From positions 248,001 through 312,000 of the forward strand of contig CAWBBE010000001.1 of NCBI GenBank assembly GCA_963786975.1: a stretch of DNA of 64,000 nucleotides, written 5' to 3'. The position numbers and the translations under genes were made by a program. The number at the start of each line of letters is the position of its first letter. The first letter of the stretch is position 1. The DNA is from Palsa-506 sp963786975 (lineage in GTDB: Bacteria > Actinomycetota > Actinomycetes > Streptosporangiales > Streptosporangiaceae). Below the pieces are notes generated by a model that saw nothing but the letters and a program-made list of their open reading frames with translations, had not been told where the DNA came from and searched no databases. Below are positions 16,358 through 25,389 of the stretch, piece by piece.

Positions 16358-19300
16358 TCAGGTGGAATGCGGCTCCAGGTCGCGGCTGATCCGCCGCCAG
16401 TCATGCAGCAGCGCCGCGACCGGATGGCTGTGCCCCAGCACGCGGCTGAACTCGTCCAGTATCTGTTCCCTGAGCTGGCCGGCCTCCTCGCCCTGCCCCG
16501 CCTCGCGCCGGGTGACCGCGAGGTTGGCCTGGCAGGCGAGCGTGTCCGGATGGTCAGGGCCGAGCGTCTTGCGCAGCCGCGTGATGGTCTCGCGCTCAAG
16601 TGCCTCGGCCGTGCCGAGTTCTCCCGATTCGCCGAGGCAGTTAGCCAGGTTGACGGCGCAGGACAGGGTGAAGGGATGATCGTCCCCGAGCCTGCGGCGC
16701 ATCAGCCGCCGGGTCTCCTCGGCCATCTTGCGCGCCTCCGCCAGCCGCCGGCGTCCCGCAGGTAGATCGCCAGGTTGTTGGAGGCAGCCAGCGTGTACGG
16801 ATGGTCCTCGCCGACGCTCGCCTGGTAGGACGCCCGGATCTCGGTCACCAGGTCCAGCGCCCTGGAGATGTCGCCGACCGCCGAGTAGTCGCAGGCGAGA
16901 TTGAGCCCGCAGGACAGCGCATCAGGGGTGTCGCCGCCATAGTGGCGCTTGTAGCGCTCGTAGGTCTCCTGCGTCAGGCTCATCGCCTCTTCCTGCTGGC
17001 CCGCCTTGCGCAGTGACACGGCCAGGCTCTTGGCCGTCCGCAGGGTGTCGATCATGTCATCGCCCAGCACCGCCCGGCACTTGTGCCAGGTACCGCGGAG
17101 CAAGTCGGCGGACTGCCGGAAGGCGCCGGCCTCGCGCATGTCGCGGGCGAGATTGGCCAGCGTGGACAGGGTGTAGGGATGATCAGGGCCCAGCACCTCG
17201 TATTGCCGGGCATGCGTCACCTCATCCAGCCTGCGCGCGGCGAAGCAGTCGCCGACCAGGAGCAGCGAGACCGCCAGGTTGTGGGCCGCGCTCAGGGTTC
17301 GCGGGTAGTCCTCGCCGAACTGCTCCTTGAAGCTGTCGTAGGTCTCCTGGTCGGAGGCAAGGGCCTGCTGGAACTCACCGAGCGCGCGCAAATCGGCGGC
17401 CAGCCCGCCCGCCGTCATCAGGGCATGCGGGTGGTCCGGGCCCAGCACGGCACGCTGCCGCTCCAGCACGTACGTGTCGAGATCGCGGGCCTCGGCGAAC
17501 CGGCCCAGGGAGCGCAGCACGTTGGCGACGTGGAAACGCAGGTGCAGCGTCTGCAGGTGATCGGGCCCGAGTTGCTGGGTCCAGAGGTTCTCCAGGCGGC
17601 CGGCCAGCGCCAGGCACGCGTCGAACTCGCCGTGCTTCCACTGGTACCGGACCCAGTCGATGAGCAGCTGACGGGTCCGCGGGTCATCGCATTCCTCCGC
17701 CCGGGACGGTCCCAGGTGCGGCCAGATCAGGTCGTAGCGCGACCAGTTCGCCGGATCGTCGGTCTCGCCGCGGGACGGCCGGGCGCCGACCAGGATCTCG
17801 TGCACCTCATGGCTGGCCCCGAGCTGCTCCGCATCGGTCATCTGGGAACGGATCACGGCCTGCACCAGCCGGTGCATCTGCAGCGAGTTACTGCCCTGGT
17901 CCACCCGGACCAGCGCGAACCGGCTGATGTCCCTGATCACCCGGCCGAGCATCAGCTTCTCGCTCAGCGACTCGTCATACGGCAGCAAGGAGGCGATCAT
18001 CTGATCGCCGTAGAGCAGGGCCATGGAGATCGGCCCCGGCGAGAAGAACGCGCAGAGCTGCAGCAGCCGCACTGCCGCCGGTGATCGCGCCTGGAGCCGC
18101 TCCAGCGACAGGTTCCAGGTCGCCACTACCGGCACCGGGTAGTCGGGCGGCTGGTTCAGCGACAGGATCCGGGTGGCCTGCGTCGTCAGCTGCTCGACGT
18201 AAGTCCAGGCCGACATGCCGGTTTCCTCCAGCCATGCGGCGGCCTGCTCGACCGCGAGGGGCAGGTGGCCCAGGGCGTCGGCGACCCTCTTCGCGTCCGC
18301 CGGATCCAGCTCCGGCACGTGATGCATAAGGTGCGCGACGCTCTCATCGCGGGTGAACACGTCCACCTCGAGCGGCTCAGCCGAATGACTCCAGGCCTGG
18401 TTACGCGACGTGATGAGGACGTGCCCGGCCCCGGTGGGCAGGTAAGGCTCGAGCTCCTTCGGGTTATCGGCATTGTCGAAGATCAGCAGCCAGTGCGGCG
18501 TGCTGTCACGGCGCAGCTCTTCCAGGGCAGCTTCGGCCGCCTCCGCGACGTTGTCGCCTACTTTCAGGCCCATCCGGCGGGCGAGTTCCGCCAGCGCGAG
18601 GCTGACTTCCTCCGCCTGCTCGGACGGCACCCACCAGATCAGGTCGTAGTCGGCCATGAACCGATGCGCGTACTCCAGCGCCACCTGGGTCTTGCCGACA
18701 CCGCCAAGACCGTACAGGGCCTGGGCGACCACCACCGCCACGCCGCCACCGGCCAGCTTGTCGCGCAGCAGCTCCAGGGTGGCACCACGGCCGGTGAAGT
18801 CGGCGTTCCTGGCGGGCACGTTCCAGATCCGCGGGATCGTGCCCGGAAAGCGCGGCTGCTCGGCCTGCGGCGGCAGGTTCCCGGGCAGCTGGGCCGGCCG
18901 GTCCAGGGCCCAGAGCAGCTTCGCCGTTGCCTGGCCCGCGTCCAGCCGCGCGAGGTCGATCGCGGGATGGTCGGTAAACGGATGAGTCACCCGGACGTCG
19001 CTGACCCGGACCGGCACCAGCTGACGGTGCGGGCCCGCGGCGTCCGCCGCCGACATCGCCTTCCAGATGGACCGGGCGTCCGGCGAGTGCAAGTAGGCAG
19101 AGGAAAGTATGGCGATGGCGCGCGGCGCGACCTGCAGTTCGCGTTCGGCCAGCAGGCTGGCAGCGCCGCCGCCGGCCGCCGCGGTGGCCACCGTGCTGCG
19201 CGGCAGCACGAGGAAGCCGGACCGGGTCAAGATGGCCTCGATCCAGTCGGCCCACATCCGGTCTTCCGGCGCATAGCTCAGGAAGACCTCGGTGGAGGAT

Positions 19301-20289
19301 GTCGGCTGGCGCCGGGTAAAGGCGTCCCGGTACTGCAGCCGGCGGTTCTCCGCTATCGGCTGCATGGCCACGACCTGGCCGCCGGTGATCGCATCCGTGA
19401 TCCGCTCGAACGAGGCAAGCAGCGAGGTCGGCGACCCGGGGTCGTCGCCGAACGTCGCCAGGGTCTCCTCGAAGGCGTAGAACGGCTTGTACGGGACCTC
19501 GACGGATGCCCAGTACTGCGCTGACCTCTCCTGGCTCAGCCCTTCCGGGAAGCCCTCGAACCTGATCCGGGCCAGCGCACGGCCGACATCCAGCTTCTCC
19601 TTCTCGCCATCCTCGATGCGCATGGGCACCGGCAGCACCCGGATATTGCGGTCCCGGTACCGGCCCCGGATCTGGCGCGCGACGTTGGCCGCGCCCTCTA
19701 TGCTCTGATCACTGAGCGTGAAGCACACGGCCAGCACATCCGGCAGCTCGATCGTGCATATGTCCGCCACGTCACTCAGCCCGGTGCGGCTATCGATCAG
19801 CACGTAGTCGTATTTCTGCTTCATGTCATCACGCATCGCGCGGAAGAAGCGGCCGCCGCCCAGCCGGTCGTAGAAGTTATCCCAGTCCAGGGAGCACACC
19901 GCGGCGGAATAGTCCCGGTTCTGCCGGCCTGCGGACAGGAAGTCCAGCCTGCCGTCACCGGGAAAGTCCCAGCTCAGCGAGACGGCGTGGCGCTCGACCT
20001 GGGCAAATTCGAGATGCCAGTCGTCCGGCCGCGGCGTGGGGTCAACGGCGGCCGATGCATAATCGTTGATTATCTCGATCACGCCGGGCGTGGCGCTGAC
20101 CGTTGACTCATTCAGGAACGGATGAAAGAACTTATGCAGTCCGGGTGATTCTAAGTCCCAGTCAACGCACAGGACCCGCCTGGAGTTGCTGGCGAGAATC
20201 CAGGCCACGTTGGCGAGCGCCATCGTGCGGCCGGTCCCGCCCTTGTACGAGTAGAACGTGATGATCTGGCCGTCGCAGGACTCACTCAC
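16358..20289 (-). CDS. fxsT: FxsT: ParA-like/TIR-like/NB-ARC/TPR protein of the FxSxx-COOH system, frameshifted
   Basis: This giant protein (about 1,300 residues once repaired) starts at GTG 20289, overlapping the fxsC stop by 8 bp. Domains in order: a ParA/MinD-like region with a deviant Walker A KGGTGRT (16-22); a TIR-like segment near 335-460 beginning VFLSYAPEDRMWADWI; an NB-ARC ATPase with GLGGVGKTQVALEYAH; then many TPRs with the LGPDHPDTL spacing. The frame breaks at about 16741-16756, and the rest of the TPR array (ARKMAEETRRLMRRRLGDD onward) continues to 16358 in another frame. It matches FxsT of FxSxx-COOH loci, whose function is not established. The architecture resembles STAND-type signalling proteins. 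Confidence 0.82.
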
Positions 20290-21568
20290 CGGATCCTCCG
20301 GGGTCTTCTGGGCCCGCCATCCTGAGTCGCGGGCGCGCGATGACGGGACCTGCTGGCGGGAATGCAGGGGCGTCCTTGCGGAATCTCTTGAGCATGATCA
20401 TTGTCATCTGCGGCAGGATCTGGCCGAACTCCTGCAGGGTCGGAATGCCGGTGGCGGCGACCTGGCAGCGCCGCGGCACGCTCGCGAGCCTGCGGCCGAG
20501 GAAATGCCCGAGCCGGCTACGGAGATCGTGCTGGGCATCGGTCAGCTCGGCATCCTGGTTGTTCCACGGCACCAGCACGCTGACCCAGGGCTGCTCGATC
20601 TCGTCCAGGAACCGCAACGGCTGCTGATGCGCGTCCGAAACGGTCACCCAGGCGTCCACCAGGCACAGGCTCGGCGGCACCGGCCGCCCATTGGCCACCC
20701 AGCTCCCGGCATCATCGTCAAACGCCTCGATCAGCGGCTGGCAGCCGAGGCATTTCTTGGCCAGATCCCGCGCGTAGTCGGCCAGCGGCTGCGGGTAATC
20801 CGGCCGGTACGGGCTCCAGGTGTGCGGGGTGCTGCCGTAATAGCGGTCCGCCCGTCCCGGCGGCAGCGTGGAGGTATCGTGCGCCAGCACGGTAATGCGC
20901 AGCTGATCGGTTGCGGCCCGCTCGGCGCTGGCCGGGCCGAACGCGCTTTGCAGTGACTCATACTCCGCGGGCCGCTCCGCCCGGATGGATGTCTCGTCCG
21001 CGACCTGCACGATCCGCTCGGCCAGCCGGTGCACCGCCAGCAGGTAGTCAGCGCGGTATTTCTGCAGCTTCATGATCCCGTAGAAGCCCTCGGTGCCGTA
21101 GCGCGGGCCCAGGTCGCTGTGATGGTATTGAATAGGCTGGGCTACATCCGGAATCCGGTCCTGGTCAAGCCTGGCCCACAAAGCGGGCACTATGGCATTG
21201 ACGGCATGCTCGCCCCGGGCGTTCTGATTGACTTCCCGGCGGGCGAAGGCAAACCATTCCTTGCCGCAATTGTCACTCTCAAAATAACGCCGGGAGTACA
21301 GCGGGACGAACACGCGGCAGGTAGCCAGGGCGTTAACAAGCTCGGGCGACCATTCGGTGCCGAGCCTATTTTCCCGGTCCATGAATCCAGCTTCATCAGG
21401 CTGTGCTTCAGTCATTTGCAAAATAGCTGCGCAAAGATCTTTGTATAGCTTATGAACCCAGCGATCAGGGTCTTCCCGGTCAGCTGGATCACGCTTCGGA
21501 GTTCGGGCGTAGCTGAGGAAAAAGTAGGGCCTGATGCCGGCTTGCCCAGGGTCACTTCCCGCAGCCAT
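20282..21568 (-). CDS. fxsC: FxsC: TIR-like protein of the FxSxx-COOH system
   Basis: A 428-residue protein with an N-terminal TIR-like domain (PYFFLSYARTP at 14-24; a second conserved stretch VFVPLYSRRYFES). The C-terminal half is specific to FxsC, with GQILPQMTMIMLKRF near the end. The ATG at 21568 follows AAGG. It sits between fxsB and fxsT, as in other FxSxx-COOH loci. The AT-rich tract at about 21600-21675 just upstream could hold a separate promoter. TIR domains can be NADases or protein-interaction modules; catalytic residues were not identified here. Confidence 0.82.
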   Translation of the reverse strand: MAAGSDPGQAGIRPYFFLSYARTPKRDPADREDPDRWVHKLYKDLCAAILQMTEAQPDEAGFMDRENRLGTEWSPELVNALATCRVFVPLYSRRYFESDNCGKEWFAFARREVNQNARGEHAVNAIVPALWARLDQDRIPDVAQPIQYHHSDLGPRYGTEGFYGIMKLQKYRADYLLAVHRLAERIVQVADETSIRAERPAEYESLQSAFGPASAERAATDQLRITVLAHDTSTLPPGRADRYYGSTPHTWSPYRPDYPQPLADYARDLAKKCLGCQPLIEAFDDDAGSWVANGRPVPPSLCLVDAWVTVSDAHQQPLRFLDEIEQPWVSVLVPWNNQDAELTDAQHDLRSRLGHFLGRRLASVPRRCQVAATGIPTLQEFGQILPQMTMIMLKRFRKDAPAFPPAGPVIARPRLRMAGPEDPGGSGE

Positions 21569-21853
21569 AAACGCGCCTTCCCCCTGTCACGCAGCACTCT
21601 CAGCTACCGCTGTCCCCAGCAAAAACAGAAGCCATTTATTGATCACGGCCACTTGCGAGATGATGATATAAGGGATTTCGGAGGGTGACCAGGGGCATAC
21701 CGCCGGCCATGCCGTGGCGGCCCGGGTGCGGGCCCGGCCGGCGGGTGCCAGCCCGCGGGCTCCGGCCGGCCCGGCCCGGCCGGGCCGGCCGGGCGGCGCC
21801 GCGGCGCCACGGCAGGCGCGGGCGGCGCGGGCGGCGCCAGAAACCGCGACCCG
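21569..21853 (-). other. fxsB-fxsC spacer with extreme GC self-complementary tract
   Basis: The 285-bp spacer has two halves. The 21760-21815 part is almost purely C and G, built of overlapping GGCC/CCGG palindromes that would fold strongly after fxsB. The 21600-21680 part is A/T-rich. This could attenuate fxsB read-through and give fxsC and fxsT their own promoter. Confidence 0.35.
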
Positions 21854-24365
21854 TCAGCCCGGCGACCCGGCCAGGGCCGGTGCCGCCAGGCTGCCTGGCC
21901 CGGCAGCCAGCGAACGGCGCATCTCGGCCACGAACTCCGACCCGAGCGGGGTCAGCGAGCCCGAGGCGGCCAGGGCGTCGATGGCGCCGGCGGTATGCGC
22001 GTGCCAGCGCCTGAACTCCGCCCCGGCCGCCCCGGCGGCCTGGCCGGCCGTGGCCTGCTGGCGCGACCGCCAGAACGCGGTGACGGCGAGGTGCGCGTAG
22101 GTGCCCTGTAGCAGGCCCTCAAGCGGCCGCGGATCGGGCCGCCACGGCGCGTGGTAGAGCCGGTCGTCGGTGCTGTCATACAGGTCGTAGAGATCCAGCA
22201 CCGCGCCGAGCTTGACATGCTGGAACTCGTGGATCAGCAGCAGCGCGAAGGTGACCGGATCGTCCGGGAGGGCGGCGGCGACCGCGCCGAACGCGTGCCG
22301 CGCGGTGGCGCTGGCCTGGCGGCCCGCCGGAGCCGCGGGCAGCGGCATGAGCGTGCCCAGGCCCGCGGCCAGGCCAGCGGCATAGACCGGGTGCTGCTGC
22401 CGGATTTCCAGCCAGGCGTCCCCGAACCGGCGCTGCCAGCTGGCGAAGTCCGCGTCCGGCAGCCAGCGCCGGCCGGAACTGATGGCAGTCGCGATAAGGA
22501 TCGGTGTCCTCCAGCAGGACCGAGATGCCGGGGGCCGTCAGCCGCCGCACCGGCTGCCACCACGGCGGCGCGGCGGGCCCGGCCTCGTGCTGGCCGGCCA
22601 GCAGGTCCGGGATCGGCAACGCCCGCCGGCCGTGGCCGGCCCGCAGCTGGACCGTGCCGTCCGATATCTCGATCATCGCCCGCGGCGGATCGCCGCGCGG
22701 CTGCTGCGGCGGCCCGGCCGCGATCCTGCCCAGCGCGGGCAGGTGCACGCCGCCGTTCAGCACCGGCACAGTCAGCCGGGCGTCGGTGCCCGCCCGGATG
22801 GCCGCGGCGGCAGCGATCGCGCCGAGATGAGCTAGGTCGGCGGCCAGCGGCGGCCAGCCGCCCGTGCGCTGCTCCGGCGGGAGCCTCAGCTGCTGCAGGC
22901 AGCGGACCGCCCAGACCCGGATGTACGGATGCGCCAGCACCTCGCCGAGCACCAGCGGGTTTTCCTGATCGATCCGGGCGAGCACGTCCCACGCCGCGTG
23001 CAGGCCCGGCTGGCTGAGGCCGGGCGGCGGGGCGGCGCTGGCGGTCCGGTAGACCGCGGCCAGCAGCGCGCGACGGAGGCTGGCCTGCGCCGCTTCGAGC
23101 AGCCGGATCGCCGTCGGGCCGCCGGCCCCGGCAGCCAGCGCCCGGAATTCGGCCGCGGGCACGGCGTGCGTCAGCCCGCCTGCCGTGCTGCTCGCGGGCC
23201 GGCCCGCCGGGCCGGCCCGCGCTCCCCCGGTGGCCGGGCCGCCATCCGCCGTCCGGCGGCTGGCGCTGCGGACATGGCTGATCAGCTTCAGCAAATCCGG
23301 GCAGTACACCGACGGGTTGGCGAAACCGGATCCCGACTTGTACCGGTGCGTATAGAGGCCGCCGCCGCAGCTGGCGACGACCGGGCATGTCTGGCACGTC
23401 CGGCACAGCCCGGCGAGTCCGTGCTGGCGGGCGGCGATGCCCGGGTGCTGCGCGACGGCATCGAGGGTGTGGCTGAAGACGTCGAGGCCGGTGGCCGGCC
23501 CGCCGTCGAACGCCTTCTTGAGCGAGTCAACCTGCTCGTAGGCGCCGTCGGTTTCGATCACGGCCAGGCTGCTCGCCTCGAGCCCGAGCGCCTCGGTGCA
23601 GCTCGCGCCCCCGGCCGAGGTCGAGATGATCGATTCGAACGTGCGGACCTGGCAGGGCCTGGCTGCCTGCCACCGGTCGAAGACGGCAATCAGCCAGCTG
23701 GCGTACTCAGTGTCCGCGCCGGGCGACCGGGCTGGCGGCTCGTCCCAGGTGGCGTGCGGCAGCAGGAAGTCGATTCGCGGCGGATCCAGGTCCGCTAATG
23801 CATCGAAAACGGCGACCGGGTCATTTGCCACGTCTATCGTGCACAGCAGCCCGGCGTAGAGCTCGCGGAACCGGCCGGCCCGCAGCAGCCCGATTGCCCG
23901 GATCACCTGGCGGTAACTGCTGCGCCCGTCCGCATACCGGCGATGCCGGTCATTAGCGGCCTGGTAGCCGTCAATGGAGATGCCGACCTTTATGCCCTGC
24001 TCGCCGAAAAGCTCACAGAATTCCTGGTCAAGCAGGACGCCATTGGTATGAATCCGCAAATCGAGATCGCAGACCCCGTGCAATGCCGACCTGAGCTCCG
24101 CCGCCACCCGGCGCAGCCGGGCTACCCCGGCCAGCAGCGGCTCCCCCCCGTGCAACACCACGTGCGCGACAGGCAGCCGGTGCAAGGCGGCATGCTCGGC
24201 GATGCGCCGGGCCGCCTGGCCGATGACCGCATCGGGCATGGCCCTCGGGCGGCCGCGCCAGCTCTGGTCCGGCCCCTGATAGACGTAGCAATGATCACAG
24301 GCAAGATCGCAACGGCTGTGCACCTTGAGGACAAACTGACTCAGCGGGATAGCTAGCCGACTCAC
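21854..24365 (-). CDS. fxsB: FxsB: radical SAM/SPASM cyclophane-forming peptide maturase, frameshifted
   Basis: FxsB enzymes crosslink the C-terminal Phe-x-Ser motif of FxsA into a cyclophane using SAM radical chemistry. The GTG start at 24365 has GGAGG just upstream. C19, C23 and C26 in CDLACDHC bind the radical SAM cluster. The SPASM part includes CRTCQTCPVVASCGGG. The C-terminal domain with HEFQH (an HExxH motif) is read only after a frame break at about 22463-22476, where DPYRDCHQF should pass into RRWLPDADFASWQRRFG. One extra base in a CCGGCCGG run explains it. The repaired length is about 836 residues. It is the second gene of the fxs operon. Confidence 0.87.
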
Positions 24366-24385
24366 GGCCGGCCTCCGTTATATCG

Positions 24386-24556
24386 TTATATGGAGGACTG
24401 GAAGGCGGCGACGGGTACCTGGCCTACCGCCGACTCCGGCAACACCCGCGCAAGTGCGTCAGTCAGCGTGACGCTGCCCAGGGCCGGCATCTCGGCAAGC
24501 GGTACCTGGCGGAGGTCGGCCAAAACCGGCGACTGCATCTCATTAGTGATTGACAT
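24386..24556 (-). CDS. fxsA: FxsA: precursor peptide of the FxSxx-COOH system
   Basis: A 56-residue peptide begins MSITNEMQSP and ends AAFQSSI followed directly by TAA. Its last five residues, Phe-Gln-Ser-Ser-Ile, satisfy the FxSxx-COOH rule. It lies 20 bp before the FxsB start on the same strand, exactly where fxsA is expected. The leader portion (SPVLADLRQVPLAEMPAL) resembles FxsA leaders rich in Leu, Asp and Pro. ATG 24556 has AACAGG about 9 nt upstream. The expected product is a cyclophane between the Phe and a downstream residue, made by FxsB. Confidence 0.88.
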   Translation of the reverse strand: MSITNEMQSPVLADLRQVPLAEMPALGSVTLTDALARVLPESAVGQVPVAAFQSSI

Positions 24557-25389
24557 TTCATACCTGTTTCTTTCAGTCCGAACGCGCTAGCCGGCCCGGA
24601 AAACAAAAAGGGACCGTCCCGTCGCGCAGGACATTACTCTGAGTCACATTAATTACCAGGCTGGACCCGCCGTGACGCGGGACTTCCCGACCCGGGCGGC
24701 CGGACCGCGCCGCGGGCCGGCCGCCCGGGTCGACACATGGTAAGACCCCCCGGCCGTCGCTCGCTAGGGGCGCGGGGCCACCGCATGACCGGGCGGCCCG
24801 GCGCCGGCGCAGGCCGCGTTGCTAATGAATCGCCTGCGGAGGATGTGGCTGCAGTCCGGCCCTGCGACTGGGCATAGATCGATCACTCCGCAATGGTCGC
24901 ACACGATGCGGGCCCCGGCGTTCGTTTGCCATAAAGCACCAATCTTTTCGGCGGAACGGCGCAACGCCGGCGGAGCGCTTAAAATGGCCTGTTACCGGGC
25001 CGCGCAGCCGGCTTTGCCGACTAGAATGCCGAATCGGCCAATACCCGGACGGCCCCCGGGCGGATAGCCGACAGCGGCTTGCGGCAGCGGATATCGGGAT
25101 GCTGCCAGCGGCGGCGGCCGCGGTCAGCGCAGCGGGCTAGCTCCGCGGCGCGGCGCCTATCCGGCCGTCGCGAGCCCGGGCCAGGCCGCAGTGCGGGCGG
25201 TGCGGCGCCCGGGTGGCGGCGCGGCCAGCCCGATCCTGGCGCGGCAGGCCGGCCTGTGGCAACGTGGATTCGTGACCGTCCCGCCGGGCTGCGTACCGCC
25301 TGAACCGGCCGCCATCGTGGCGACCGGCTGGCTGCCGCCGGAAAGGGCCGGGCCCGTCCAGCCGCGCGGCCCGCGCGGACGGTAGCGGC
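24557..25389. other. Intergenic region upstream of fxsA and the RyR-domain gene
   Basis: The 833 bp carry the divergent control regions. The fxsA side (24557-24660) is relatively A/T-rich with ATTAATTA-type sequence near 24648. Further right it becomes very GC-rich. Two weak open frames (minus 24764-24964 with Cys-x2-Cys, plus 25191-25385) lack ribosome sites or family likeness and are not called. Confidence 0.4.

Noticed and set aside
21760..21815. GC-only palindromic tract as a CRISPR or REP element
   Set aside because: No spaced repeat units; only overlapping GGCC/CCGG runs within one spacer.
24764..24964. Minus-strand 66-residue frame with a Cys-x2-Cys pair near fxsA
   Set aside because: No ribosome site, no family likeness, and composition consistent with chance in a spacer.
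25191..25385. Plus-strand 64-residue frame just before the RyR gene
   Set aside because: Pro/Arg/Gly-rich shadow-like composition and no convincing start.
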